From the NCBI GenBank assembly GCA_027943335.1, contig BSBK01007845.1:1-64000 (forward strand): DNA of 64,000 nt, given 5' to 3'. Position numbers and translations under genes: made by a program. Below are positions 12,893-25,374 of the stretch, piece after piece (position 1 is the first letter of the stretch; each line of letters opens with the position of its first letter). The notes below the pieces were generated by a model that saw nothing but the letters and a program-made list of their open reading frames with translations, did no database searches and was not told where the DNA came from. Source of the stretch: Chamaecyparis obtusa. Taxonomy: Eukaryota; Streptophyta; Pinopsida; Cupressales; Cupressaceae.

Positions 12893-12999
12893 TCTTTATG
12901 ACTAGGAGTCAAAGATTGAAGGATATCTATTTTGCCACTAGATATACATTCAGCCAAAATGGCCTAAAACAAAATCTTGACACCATACCTTAAATTATA
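12893..12999 (+). repeat. Arm of a 3.5-kb-spaced inverted repeat (left)
   Basis: About 105 bp, including AAAGATTGAAGGATATC and TCTTGACACCATACC, is present in reverse complement at 16,427-16,530 with few differences. It belongs to the degenerate repeat family of this region. Confidence 0.8.
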
Positions 13000-13801
13000 C
13001 CTCCAAAGATGGTCCAAAGATGTTGATGATGAAGTGCCTTCTCTTTGTATTCTTCTAAACTAAATACATTCTCAAAGACCCATTTAGACGACTTGTTTGG
13101 TAACAATTGTACTACTAAATAGCTGGTGGTCCAATTGTCTATCAACAATTGTACTGTGAAAGGAATGGTCATAAGAAAGTCTACTTTCAAGATTTCATAT
13201 TATTCACGAGTTTTTTTTTCTATTTAATATTGGCATAAGAAGATTTATTGATATATTTTTTTGCTAAAAGTTAAGGATTTATAATACCCATTTTACTAAT
13301 GGGTATCCATTCTATCAAACTAGCCCCCCTAAAATTGGCATCATCCTTGAGAGTGGAGTACTGAGATTTATTGATATCTTTCTAGCTTAGAATCAAGGAG
13401 TGGGGGTATCCATTCTATCAAAATAGGCAAGGGTAGAATCTTGGCCTTGTTGGAGTACTCCAATAAGGCCAAGATTTGCTAATATCTTTCTAGCTAAAAA
13501 GTATCCATTCTACCATTGGGTATCCCTTCTATCAAAGTGGGCCAAAGTAGGAATCTTGACCTTATCTCTTAAATCCTATTTATGGTACTGGTCTCATTCG
13601 TTATATCATACATACCTCAAAGAGTTTAAATTGTGGTGGGGGGTGTAATCAAGAAACATACCATCACCCTTACCAATTATGCTTGAAATAGATTTAAATC
13701 TATATGATATGATCTTTTACATTTAAGATTTAACTTTATAAATGGTAATTTGAATTAAAAAGTTAGAAATATCACTTTTTTAAATTGTAAATTTGAATTG
13801 T

Positions 13802-13899
13802 ACACACACACACATGTATGTATGTATAGATAGATATAGATCTAAATCTTTTTTTTTTTCTTTTTTTTTGTGTGTCCAAGAGAGAGAGAGAGAGAGAGC
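13802..13899. repeat. Microsatellite cluster (AC)n, (GTAT)n, (GATA)n, (AG)n
   Basis: ACACACACACAC, TGTATGTATGTA, GATAGATATAGA, a poly-T run and AGAGAGAGAGAG follow one another within 100 bp. Confidence 0.9.
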
Positions 13900-14328
13900 T
13901 TAAAATATGTACCTAACATCTCAGGCATCCAAAAGAGCATCCACTCAACCATGCCAACAACCTCTTACAATAGAAGCTCTATTTATATACGACCATTAAT
14001 GCAATTACACACACTATACTTGAGATCTCACACTCATACACATTTTTTCAAGTACTATTATTGAATCAACTCAAGGAGCTAATTTATGAAAGATCCCAAA
14101 ATGTGTCGAAGACATTATTTTGCTCATAATTAATTCTTCCAAGTGAAGTTATATTCCTACAAGTGAATTTGTCAGAAGTTGTAGGTCTATCATAAAATTG
14201 CAAAGGACATTGTTGTGGTTGTACAAGACACCAATGCCCCAAATAGGCACAAAATTCAATCATATATAACATTCACACATAAAATAGATACAAATGCAAC
14301 CATAATGTTACTACCATATTTCCCCAAT
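13900..14328. other. Intergenic DNA, nothing recognised
   Basis: AT-rich unique-looking sequence with only short open frames and no domain, fold or element end that I can support. Confidence 0.5.
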
Positions 14329-15508
14329 GTACCTGTATGCAAATTAGATGTCTAACAACTAGAAATGATAAATTAACTATTAAAGCCAATGAATCTATCT
14401 AATGCAAACACAATGAAGAATGCAAAGTAACTATGAAATGATGAAACTAATTTAATTACCTTCACCTACCATGAAACTTGTCTCCATTGTCCTCCTAGCT
14501 TTGATTTCTTAAAGATGTTGAGCTCTCAGATTTCCAAATGAAGCCTTCTCCCAAGATGCTACCAAAGTGTGGGGATTGAATGAAATGAGTGCACAATAGC
14601 TTATGCAAACTAATGGATGAAATGCAAATGAAATGGTGATAGTATAGATGCTTGATTGCTCTTAGAATACTTGGATGCTTGATTGATTAAATGCTTGAAT
14701 GCCTATTATCAAAATACCTATTAGCTCTCAAATGGGAAATGAGGCTCCTTTTATAGAGTTTTGGAGGATCTGGGCCTAGGTGGCGCAATCCTACGGTTGA
14801 GAATGAAAGGTGGAAGATCCTAGGGCTAGGATTGACTTGGTTGAAGGAGTTGAGAGAAAGGGGGATGTAGTTGGAATGTGAGAGGAAGAATAGGGATGAT
14901 GTTCCTCTCACATTGACATGGAGGAGAAGAAGGTGGAAGGGAAAGACACATGTCAAGTGTCTCACAAAGACCAAAGAGAGAAAGAGGGAGAGACCTTTTC
15001 CTCATTAGGACTCTTTGCATAAGTGTCCTATGAGTCACCTTTGACCCTTAGAGGTGGCTTGAGAAGCCCCTTAGGAATAGGGAATGTCTCTTGACTTGGT
15101 TGTTGAGAGGACATGTGGTCATGAGACTAAGTCCTATGAGGCCACATAGCCCTTAAGAATAGGACATGTGTGGGTGAGGATAATTGTAAATAAATAATTA
15201 ATAATAATTATTTATCTTAGCCAAAGTGATGTGTCAGGTGACTAGGTAGGTGAGGTGGACTAGGAAACTTAGTCATATTTAGGTGATTGTGTATTTAATT
15301 AAATCACTTTAATAAGACTAATTAGAAGACTTAGGATAGAAGAATAGACTATAGTGAATTCACTAAATAAATTGAATAATTTATTTAATAAATAGAGGAA
15401 TAATTATTAATTAAATAATAAATATTTAATTAATTTATCAAGTCAATAGTAATTAAATAATAAATATTTAATTAATTAATGAAGCCATTTTTAGGTGTAT
15501 ACAGTACC
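14329..15508 (-). mobile_element. Gypsy-type solo LTR with TSD GTACC
   Basis: The LTR is 14,334-15,503 (1170 bp), flanked by GTACC at 14,329-14,333 and 15,504-15,508. On the minus strand it starts TGTATACACCTAAAAATGG, very like the TGTATGCACCCTAAAATGG start of the 963-bp LTRs in the 21.5-kb composite. Like them it has a TATAAAAGGAG promoter motif (minus strand, about 14,755-14,740) between an AT-rich U3 and the transcribed part. It is therefore probably a divergent relative of the same family, reduced to a solo LTR. Confidence 0.8.
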
Positions 15509-15614
15509 TAACATATACCTCAATCACCAAAACCAACCAACCTTATAAGTTCCTATTTCTCCTTTCATTTCATTTCTTCTTCAATTTCAATTGATAGTTT
15601 TCTTTAATATAAAA

Positions 15615-16020
15615 TGTTGAGCTACAACTCATATAGACTAACTAGGGCTCAACCCTAGAACCTTCCACCTACTACTAGAGTTCTCTATTGAACTACTTAC
15701 CCCTCTTAGGCCAACTCATTATTGGTCTAGGGGTGTGGCTTATTTCCAACACTCCCCTCGGGCCACATTGCATGTGCTTGGGATTTTATCCTACCTCAGC
15801 TACCATATGTTAAACTACAACTCATATAGATCCATTAGGATTTGAACCCATGACCTTCATCTGCTACTTGAATCGTCTACTAAACTATTAAGTCCTCGAC
15901 CAATCATTGATTCGACTATGACTTATCTCCAATATTAATGACCATGACTTAGCTTGAATCTCTGATACCATGTTGAACTATAACTCATATCGACTAGCTA
16001 AGACTTGAACCCACGTTCAT
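15615..16020 (-). mobile_element. Tandem TRIM-like element (three LTR copies)
   Basis: Three related copies begin TGTTGAGCTACAACTCATAT (15,615), TGTTAAACTACAACTCATAT (15,808) and TGTTGAACTATAACTCATAT (15,971) on the plus strand. The first two close with TTCCAACA at 15,751 and TCTCCAATA at 15,934, giving LTRs of about 127-137 bp; the third is cut short. On the minus strand, initiator-tRNA-type primer sites follow the second and third copies (reverse of TCTGATACCA at 15,961-15,970, and a decayed one at about 15,795-15,807). A purine tract (reverse of CTCCCCTCGGGCC, 15,752-15,764) precedes the first. The layout LTR-spacer-LTR-spacer-LTR with about 40-60-bp spacers fits a terminal-repeat retrotransposon in miniature, which carries no protein gene and must borrow enzymes. 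Confidence 0.7.
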
Positions 16021-17716
16021 ATATGTCACATGATAATAAGCTTTTTCAAATTGTGTCTAATTTTAAAATAAGTATTGACAATGAATGTGTTGATAATGCT
16101 ATGTATCATGGGCTTAATGGAAGTAACATGTTTGATCAAGCATGTTTGATTAACCGATTGGTACCAACTAGTACGCTTTAGAATCTCATTTGTGTGGACT
16201 GTGTCCATATTTGAAGCAATAACAATGATTTATTGCAACTTTGAAGTCTCTTTTGATGGTGTATTGATCTATTTGCTTGGGCATAAAATTGTAATGGTTC
16301 TTAAACAAGATCTTGTCATCCATGAACTTTTTCTCCATTTTTTGAAATGGGTATTGGAATTTAATGAAATGAAATTCAAACCTTATTGCATCATTCGACA
16401 TATTTTCCCCAATTCCCTACAGTATAATTTAAGGTATGGTGTCAAGATTCTATTTTAAGCCATTTTGGTTGAATGGATATCTAGTGGCAAAATAGATATC
16501 CTTCAATCTTTGACTCCTAGTAAAGTCATTAAATAGTTGAAACAAAGATTTATATGAATAACAGTCTATAATGATGACTAAGGACAATACAAGCAAGCAT
16601 TATAAAAGAGGAATAAGAGGGAAGATAACTCGATGCGAAGAAAGTTTGACTTTCAAAGGTAAAGTTTTGAAGACTATTGAGAATAGCTTTAATGAAAGAA
16701 AACACTAGCGAACTAAAAGGGGAAAGGAAAGATGAGCTTGATCTGTTTATGAGAAATTGGCTAGGAGTAGTAGATGTTCCCAAGCTAAAAATCCAATGCT
16801 CAATTTCCCACAGTTTCCTCTCCCATCGGAGAAGATCAACTTATTCTACTTTTAGAGTGGATTCAATTTTTGAATGTGGTCTGCTATAAGTCCCTATGCA
16901 ACGTAGTGCAAAGTATAGTGTGGAAGGACAATTATACTATATGACTGGACAAGAAAAGGGTCATGAAAAGAGGTATAGTTCTGGGAAAGAAAATACCTAC
17001 AATTTACTATAAATAATTATATGACCAAAAAATTTGGATCAAGTGGTCTACAGAGGTCCTGAGATGACAAAATAAAAAAGGCTATTAGTATGGAACAAAA
17101 GAATAGTCTTGGCTATCAAGTGGGGTTGATGAGATTGTCTCTAATGTCATTTAGAGAAATTACATCTCTAAAAGTTTACATAACTAGATGGTATGCATAG
17201 ATTTAAGGAGGATATTCAAAGGCTTATCAACAAATCAAGCTCTAGATGGTCAATTGTGCTCAGGAACTACAATGATAAGCAGTGTAGAGGAATTACAATT
17301 CTTTGAGATACAAGAAAAGGTAATGACTGAGTTCAAAGACAAAAGGCATGTGAGTCAAATTCATCGCTCATAGATAACATAGTGAATAAGGCATGAAGGA
17401 ATGATCATAAAGTCATCAAAGGGATGGTCTTTACCAAGACTAGTATGATAGGTCAAGGAACTCTTGTATGATAGTCTACAAGTGAAAATGATAGTTGCAG
17501 CAAACATGATACTATTTTTCATTACAAAGGAGAGATAGGCATATCAAGTAAATGACAATTAGATAGTGTGATATTTTGTTGACTACGATGTCAATCATAA
17601 GAGTTATTGAATGCCAATAACACTATAATAATGGTAAATATTGAAACTCCTATGAACTAGAGAATCTAGATATTTATGAAGGGAGACTCGTCTATGGGAC
17701 ATGATGAGAAGTTGTT
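16021..17716. other. Intergenic DNA, no gene recognised
   Basis: Several open frames of 60-90 codons lie on both strands without recognisable content. The inverted-repeat arm at 16,427-16,530 is the only structure noted. Confidence 0.5.
16427..16530 (-). repeat. Arm of a 3.5-kb-spaced inverted repeat (right)
   Basis: Reverse complement of about 12,893-12,999, including GGTATGGTGTCAAGATT and GATATCCTTCAATCTTTGAC. Confidence 0.8.
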
Positions 17717-17721
17717 AGAGG

Positions 17722-18116
17722 TATTAGCTTGTGGTGACTGATCATGAAAGTATTGTACACTTTTCTTCCTACCCTCGCCGGGGTTTGGGGTGAATTTTTT
17801 GGGGCCGACATGTTGTAACTCATTCTAACCCTAAAGCGGCAAAATATTGTATAATATGGCTTAGGGTTAGGGTTTTTACAATATATGTTTTAGTAGCTTC
17901 TTGCGATGGTATTGAGCTGTAAGGGATTACAGATTGTAATCAGGTTGTAATCACTGGATAATAAAATATTAGACTCACTATTGGTGGACGTAGCCTAGGG
18001 ATTGGGTGAACCAAGTTAAATCTTTGTGTCCTATGTTCTCTTCTGTGTGGTTTATTATTTTTTGATAGTGGTTATATTTGCATGTAATTGTTATTTTTGT
18101 CTTGTTATTCCTAACA
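17722..18116 (+). repeat. 5' LTR of the host copia element, 395 bp
   Basis: It starts TATTAGCTTGTGG (the 3' LTR has TGTTAGCTTGTGG, so the terminal TG has mutated to TA) and ends TTATTCCTAACA. It contains two telomere-like TAGGGTTAGGG words also present in the other LTR. Confidence 0.93.
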
Positions 18117-18118
18117 AG

Positions 18119-18130
18119 TGGTATCAGAGC
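18119..18130 (+). other. Primer binding site, initiator tRNA-Met type
   Basis: TGGTATCAGAGC, the standard complement to the 3' end of plant initiator methionine tRNA, lies 2 nt after the 5' LTR. It would prime minus-strand cDNA synthesis. Confidence 0.95.
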
Positions 18131-18186
18131 GAGGTTTTTTTTTTCAGTTATCCTCTGCAAGAAGATCTCACGATTTAGTGGGAGCA

Positions 18187-21100
18187 ATGGCAGACGAGGG
18201 TAGGCTGAAGGTTGACAAGTTTAATGGGCATAACTTTCAACTGTGGAAAATGCAAATGGAGGACTATCTCTATCAGAAGGATCTATGGCAGCCATTGGAA
18301 GGAAAAGCCAAGAAACTAATAAGCACTTATGATGAAGAGTAGGCTATTCTTGATAGAAAGGCCCTTGGTAGTATTCGATTATGCTTGGCACAATTGGTGG
18401 CATTCAATATTACACAAGCAACGATGACTAAAGATTTGATGAAAACCCTAGCAAAGTTGTATGAAAAGCCCTCCTCTTCAAATAAGGTATTTCTCATGAA
18501 GTGTTTGTTTAATATGAAAATGGTGGAAGGTGGGTCAATTGTTGATAATTTAAATGAGTTTAATACAATTACTAGTCAATTAACTTTTGTCAATGTTATT
18601 TTTGATGAAGAAGTCAGGGATCTCCTGATTTTGTGTTCTTTGCCTAAAAGCTGGAATGGCTTGGTAATGGCTATTAGTAACTCTATTTCTAGTTCTAATA
18701 CCCTAAAATTTAATGATGTTATTGGTGTTATTTTGAGTGAAGAAATTCATAGGAAAATCTCAGGTGGATCCACATCAGGTAGTGTCTTAAACGCACAAAG
18801 CAGAGGTAGAACCAATGAGAGAGGAAACAATTATGGAAATCATGGGAAATCAAGAGGAAAATCAAAGGGAAAGAGGTCTGAATCCAAAGGGCCAAATGAT
18901 TGCGGGTACTATGGAAAACCAAGTCATAAGAAGAAAGATTTTTGGTCTCGGAAGAACAAAGAAGGTAATAAGGAGGCAAATGTGGTAAGTAATAAACTCG
19001 AAGAGGATGCCTTGCTTCTTTCTTTAGAAAGTATTGATAATTCATGGGTTTTAGATTACGGGGCTTCATTTCATGCTACACCCCATAGAGGTTATTTTCT
19101 TGATTATGTCCAAGGGGATTTTGGGCTAGTTTATTTGGGAGCTAATGAACCCTGTCAGATAGTTGGAAAGGGAAGCATTAAGATTAAGCTGTAAAATGGG
19201 AATCATTGGCTACTATGAGAGGTAAGCCATGTTCCAAGGCTGAGTAAGAATTTAATTTCAGCAGGGCAATTAGGTGATGAGGATTGCATATTTACTTTTA
19301 ATGATAGAAATTGGAAGGTTTCAAAAGGTTCCTTAGTAGTAGCAAAAGGTGTGAAAGTAGGCATCTTATATCTTTGTACATGTCATACTGTTCCTTCTAC
19401 TTTAATTATTTCAAAAGATAATGAATGTTCAGGAACAGTGGCTGCAGTTGAGCAGGAAGAACATCAAACTATTGCTGTAGATTCTGACACAACACTTTGG
19501 CACAAAAGACTCGAGCACATGAGTGAAAAATGTATATAATTACTTCATTCAAAGAAAGCTTTACCTGGTCTGAAATGTGTCAATATGGATTTATGTAAAA
19601 GTTGTGTTTATGGAAAACAAAAGAGAGTTAGTTTTGTAAAGAGTGGAAGGGAAAAGAAAAATGAGAGATTAGAGCTTGTGCATACAGATGTATGGGAACC
19701 AACTCAGGTATCTTCCCTTGGCGGCTCTCTGTATTGTGTTATATTTATAGATGATGCAACAAGAAAAGTATGGATTTATTTCGTTAGACAAAAATCTGAT
19801 GTATTTCAAACTTTTAAGAAATGGAAATGCTTGGTTGAGAATGAGACTGGTAAATAACTAAAATGTCTCAGATCTGATAATGGTGGTGAGTATTGCAACA
19901 CATAATTTGAAGATTATTGTTCCTCAAATGGTATTCATAGGCAGAAAACTATACCAAGGACTCCACAAGAAAATGGAGTGGTTGAACGCATGAATAGGAC
20001 AATAATGGAGTGTGCAAGGAGTATGAGGTTGCATGCTAGGCTGCCCTTAAACATGTGGGTAGAGGCTGTAAACACTATTGTTTATTTAATTAATAGAGGC
20101 TCCTCTACTCCTTTGGAGTATGGTATTCCAAAGGAAGCATGGAGTGGTAAGAAGGTGAGTTATTCTTTTCTCAAAACCTTTGGTTGTGAAGCTTTTGCAC
20201 ATATAGATTCTGGAAATAGAACCAAGCTGGAAGCTAAGTTAAAGAAATGTGTATTTGTTGGATATGACATTAATGAATTTGGTTATAGACTTTGGGATTT
20301 TGAAAATCATAAAATTGTAAGAAGCAGGGATGTCATATTCAATGAGAAAGTATTGTACAAAGATCTGTTGCAGCAACATGAGAAGAAAGAAAATGATTAT
20401 GTAGTACTAGGTGATACTCCAAAAGATGATGTTCTAGTAGACCCTTATGCTTCGCAACAACAACAACAACAAATACCACACACCCCAGTGAATGTTAGAC
20501 GACCAACAAGGCTAAGTAGACCTCCATAAAGATTCTCTCCCTCTTTGTATTCTATTTTGTTAACAGATGATGGTGAACCTGAATGTTATAATGAAGTTGT
20601 GCAAGTGGATACAAAGCTTCAGTGGGAGTCTGCAATGACAAAGGAAATGGACTCCTTGCTGAAAAATCAAACTTGAGATTTATGCAAGTTACCTGCAGGT
20701 AAACAGGTTTATAGGTTGAAAGAAGAGGATGGAGGTAAGAAAAGGTTTAAAGCCAAGTTAGTTGTAAAAGGATTTGCATAGAAAAAGGGCATTGATTTTG
20801 ATGAGATATTTTCTCCAGTTGTTAAAATGACTTCTATTCGTATTGTTTTGAGTATTGTGGCTACTGAAGATTTGTATTTAGAGCAGCTTGATGTTAAAAC
20901 AACTTTTCTTCATGGTGATTTGGATGAAGAAATATATATGGTACAACCACAAGGATTTGAGGTCAAGGGTAAGGAGAGTTTAGTGTGTAGATTGCATAAA
21001 AGTTTATATGGCTTGAAGCAAGAACCTCAGCAATGGTATATTAAATTTGACACTTTTACGAATGAGCATGGATACACTCGATGTCATTCTGACCATTGTG

Positions 21101-21498
21101 TTTACTTTAAGAGGTTGGATGATGATAGCATACATTATTTTATGTTTATATGTTGATGATATGCTTGTAGTTGGGTCTAACATGGATCACATTAAGGGGT
21201 TGAAACAATAGTTAGCACATTCATTTTCTACAAAGGATTTGGGGGCAACAAAACAAATCCTTGGTATGAAAATTTGTAGAGATAGGAAAAATAGGAAGTT
21301 GACTTTATCTTAGGCTGATTATATTGAGAAGGTGTTGCAACGTTTCTCTATGGAGAATGCCAAAGCTATCTGCACACCTTTGCCTAGTCATTTGAAATTG
21401 ACGAAGGAGATGTGTCCTAAGACATCAAAAGAGGAGGCTAAAATGTCTAAGGTACCTTGTGCTTCAACTGTAGGGAGCTTAATGTATGTTATGGTATG
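18187..21498 (+). pseudogene. Copia gag-pol, N-terminal portion (gag to RT)
   Basis: The ATG at 18,187 (MADEGRL) follows the primer site. The gag has FNGHNFQLWKMQMEDYL and, after a stop at about 18,340, DRKALGSIRLCLA. The zinc knuckle reads CGYYGKPSHKKKDF, with two of four metal ligands lost. The protease motif is DYGAS instead of D-S/T-G-A. The integrase segment includes the HTDVW...DDATRKVW block and PQENGVVERMNR (about 19.6-20.0 kb). RT (about 20.6-21.5 kb) shows LDVKTTFLHGDL, LYGLKQ and, after a frameshift at about 21,150, YVDDMLVVGS. Multiple stops and at least one frameshift inactivate it. The reading stops at the composite insertion at 21,498 and resumes at 42,963. Confidence 0.93.
21494..21498. 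other. Target-site duplication GTATG (left)
   Basis: GTATG directly before the composite's first base, identical to 42,958-42,962. Five base pairs is the duplication length usual for plant LTR elements. Confidence 0.95.
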
Positions 21499-22461
21499 TG
21501 TACACACTAAAATGGTGCACTTCTATAAACCATTACATGCAAGGTTTCTCAAGAATGAGGCCTCACAAAGCAGCTCATAGCTCTCTATGCATGGAGTTGC
21601 AAGGGACTATGATGTATTTGCTCTCAGCTAGAGCTACAAGCTTGTGACCTTGCTAGTCAACCACACAACGAGAGATTCAAATGAGGACAAGGGCAAGAGT
21701 GCCAATATCCTCAAGAATCACTATGAAAATGCAATGCAAACTAGTCTATGGAAATGAAAATGCAATGTGACTAATCTATGAAAGGAAATAGCAATGGATT
21801 ACAATGCCTCCTATTTAGACTATGTGAGCTTATTCTATTGCATAAAAGGAGATCTACACTAAGAATGCCATTATCATGCAACTAAGAAAGGAAATATGCA
21901 ACTACAATGAAATGCAACAAGTCTTCAATATCCTCAAAAGCTCCAAATGCACCTAAAACCTGCAGCATAACATTAGCATAAAAACATGAGATATAAATGA
22001 AGGAGAGAGCTCTCCTTTTATAAGAAATGAGGTGAAATGGACCATGGAGATTAAGAGGCAAAAAGTCTTAATCAGCGGTGGAGCTTGAAAGAGGAGCAAT
22101 CCATGTGCACAAGTATCCTCCAATAGAAAAATAAGAGTTGACTTTATGTCTATATGAGACAAAAAGTGTTTTTTTCCTTTTTATAAAATAGGAATAATGC
22201 TTTATTCATGCAACTTAGGATAAGGGGAAAAGTGGGGCTTTTTATTTAATCAAAAGGGGAGGAAATATTCCTTTTAATTAAATAAAGACTTAGGATAAAT
22301 GGTTAGCCCATAGGATAAAAATCTAATATATGATCGAAATTAGGATTTGATCAAGAGATTGATAATGTTGAAAATATTGATTTATTGATAAAATTGATTC
22401 AGGATTTATAAATTGAATAAATGGGGCCCAAAGTCTAGGCGACCATTTTAGGGTGCATACA
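21499..22461 (-). repeat. Complete LTR at the left end of the composite, 963 bp
   Basis: On the minus strand it starts TGTATGCACCCTAAAATGG and ends TTTTAGTGTGTACA. A promoter-like TATAAAAGGAGAG lies at about 22,024-22,012 (minus strand). It is the same length as the LTR at 30,553-31,515 and differs at few positions. A purine tract precedes it on the minus strand, so it is the 3' LTR of copy A. Confidence 0.93.
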
Positions 22462-22475
22462 TTTGCCCCTCTTTG
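22462..22475 (-). other. Polypurine tract of copy A
   Basis: On the minus strand AAAGAGGGGCAAA abuts the LTR start TGTATGCACCC. The same tract precedes the LTR at 30,553. Confidence 0.85.
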
Positions 22476-25371
22476 ACTAATGTGTGATCGATTTGGGAAC
22501 ACATGTAGTCAAAGAATGAAGTTGAAATGTGAGATCGATCTAGGATCACAAGACAACTCAAATGTGAAGTCGATTCGGGATCACACCCGGACAAAGCATA
22601 AACAAAGGCCTTTGAACATGAGGTCGGTTCGAGCTCACATTCAAAGTAAGAGATAAGAATCTCAAATTTGAGCAAAAGCTCACAAAAGATGTTTGAATCA
22701 GGAAAATCAAGGAATCGGGGATGAGAATCCCATAAATACTGCCCCCTCGGAATCGAAATCGAAATCGAGTAGAGGAGAGACAAGGAATTGATAAAAGATG
22801 ATCAAATCAAAATGAAATCACAATCGAAGATAAATGATAAGAGGATAACCATTAGGCAGTGAAAACATGCCCCAGTGAGGAAGGAGAAGAATAGAAATAG
22901 AAGACTAGAAATAGAGTGGATGAAAGACTAGAAAATTTGAGCGACATGGAAGGAAGAAATTCTACCGAAAATCAAATTATGCCTCAAAAGGTCAGTCAAC
23001 TACTTAGAAGAAAGGGAAAATTTGGAAACGCGACTCAGATTTTGATTTCGAGTCCGAAAATGGATAGAAAATGATGTGATATGAAAGACCAGAAATGAAA
23101 GATATGATCAAGAAGAATCAGAAAATGAGCACAGTTGACCAACTAGTCCGTAGATGATAAAAAGGAAAGCTCTCTCTATATGCAAAGTGCAAAACTAATC
23201 TAACATGACCCTAAAAATGCAAGCTACTATGAAAGTGGTTGACTTGCAAGGTCACAACGCTTATAGACATCTAATTATCATCATCGAGCGTTATTGGTAG
23301 CATCGTAAGATCATACAATGCACACTAGCATAACTATGTGGATATGAATATGATCTTTATCAGATAGAAATGTGAAAATCTCACCTAGGCATCAAAGACA
23401 TATAGGTCAAGATGACTAATGCAGTGAGATCACCTAAATTTGATATAGCAAGATTATGCTTGTATCAAGACACATGAAAGTCAGGATAACTAGAAGCATG
23501 CACTCGCAAAAATAGTCAAGGATAATACCTTGTCAATCCATGGGGTCAAGTAAGACCAGCATAAATGCTCATGACAGTTAGGACCAACAAAATATACCCA
23601 CAAGCAGATAAAGAAAGAAAACATGTTCTCATACCCTTAGTCTTCTAGCTATGCATCATTGAAAACTTCTCAGGGAGAGACCACTCATCAAAGAAATCCT
23701 CATAGACAGCACACAAAGAAAAAGAAAGTCATCATATCGTCAGCGAGTTGATTGTTTAAGTGCATGTGTGTTGGTCATAGAGTCAAACTCTGATTGTCAT
23801 ATCTGCTTAGTGAGAAATATCGCATCATACTTAGACTATTGGGAAAGACATCTGATAAGTGTTAAGAAACACTCGACGCAAGGGTAGTGTTGAAAAACAC
23901 TATTTGGGGTGGTGTTGAAAATCACCTGTTGTGAAATGCCCCAAGAGACAAACGCACCTAAAGGACCAATGCTAACAGTTATGCCCCCTAGACAAAGACA
24001 AAGACCAATTCCAGACTAAGCCAAGTAGGGTCAGGGTATGATGGAGAAAGGGTCAATGTCGAGGACGCATGCTAACAAATAGGAGTGCAAAGGCCTCAAG
24101 TAGCGCCTGTTTCTAGGTTTTCACCACTTGGATTTATTGCAATTTTTTTCTTTTTTTTCTTTTTTTCTTTTTTTGCTACCAAGGCGCCTGTTTCTAGGTT
24201 TTCACCAAGGCACTTTTTCTATTTTTTGAATTTTTGAATTTTTGAATTTTTGAATTTTTGATTTTTTTGTATTTTTTTTTCAGGACTTTTTATACTTTTT
24301 AGAATTTTTTCAGCATCATATATAAATTTTTTGGAATTTTTTCAAGATCATAAAAGATATACAAAGGATGCCCCCAGACAGAACGGGCGTTAAACTCATG
24401 AGCAAGATCACATCGTGTAGTCTCAATATCTAGCAATGTGGAGGACAAGATGGATGAGCAAGCTGGTGAATGAAGTGGAGGACATGAGAATGAAGGAGAG
24501 TGAAGGGAATAAATCCTCAAAGGTAAACTCCTCAAGAGTACCCAAGCTAGGGAAAAATTATCATGCAAAGCACATTTAGACAAGCAATGAGAGGCTAGCA
24601 TAGGATAAGTCACAAAAGCACATTGCAAAAGAAAGAAGGATGTAGTCCAAAGGAGTAGACATGTCAAGAGGCTTCATAGCATCGTGTTTTACTTTTTTCT
24701 TTTTCTTTTTTATTTTTATTAGATCAAGACCAGAGGGGAAAAGGATAGCGAAAGGCTAGAATGAATGAAGGAAAATGAATATGAATGCTAAACATGAATG
24801 GAATGAAAGCAAGATCATCATAAAATAGCTCACAAAATAGCCAAATATTTGTGTATAGATCAACATTGTCAAGATCAAAGAGAGAAGATGGAATGGTTGA
24901 AATATGTAGAAGAACTATGCATGATGCCTGATTGCCAAGTTTTCATCACGGTACTTATCCAAGGTGCCACAAGGGAGTGGTTTTCACCATAGGACGAATT
25001 TATTTCTCTTTACTTTTGCTACCAAGGCGCCTGTTTCCAAGTTTTCACCATGGCACATTTTCAATTTTTTTCAAATTTTTTTTTATTTTCTTTTTGAATT
25101 TTTCTATTTTTTTTATTTTTTTGGAAGAAGGCAAGCTTTTTAGATAATGCTCCTTGAAAGGATAAACCATGATATGCCAAGGATTCAAAATGATATGCTC
25201 AAAGATGCTGAAGGGGAAAGGAAGACGCAGAAGGAATAGACAAATGAGGAAAAAATGATAGAAGGTAGAAGGATAATGAATGTGAAAAGGTAGATGGAAA
25301 GAAAAGTAAGATCAACGTCAATACACACCTTGAAGGGTGACGGAAAAAATGGAGGAAACGTAAACCATATT
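22476..25371 (-). other. 3' untranslated region of copy A
   Basis: About 2.9 kb between the ORF end and the purine tract with no convincing ORF. It holds iterated 23-bp imperfect palindromes near the tract (22,484-22,640), A/T homopolymer-rich blocks (24.14-24.30 and 25.05-25.13 kb) and a repeated word GCGCCTGTTTC...GTTTTCACC at about 24,105, 24,184 and 25,028. It corresponds to 28,980-30,552 in copy B and, for its ORF-proximal part, to 41,384-42,405 in copy D. Confidence 0.75.
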
Positions 25372-25374
25372 CTA

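Larger units (their letters stand above)
11816..13600. repeat. Field of degenerate tandem/dispersed repeats
   Basis: Related units recur at about 11.82-12.08, 12.85-13.0, 13.02-13.32, 13.33-13.45 and 13.45-13.60 kb. Shared words include GATGATGAAGTGCCTTCTC, TTTGCTAATAT, GGGTATCCATTCTA, ATCAAAGTGGGCC and GAATCTTGACCTTAT. Units are about 105-300 bp and highly diverged, so this looks like an old tandem family or a decayed element. A solo LTR (12,078-12,848) later split one unit. Confidence 0.65.

Noticed and set aside
13908..15514. GTACCTAACAT shared near 13,908 and at 15,504 as a long duplication
   Set aside because: The left site is not followed by an LTR terminus. GTACC at 14,329 next to TGTATGC is the consistent partner.
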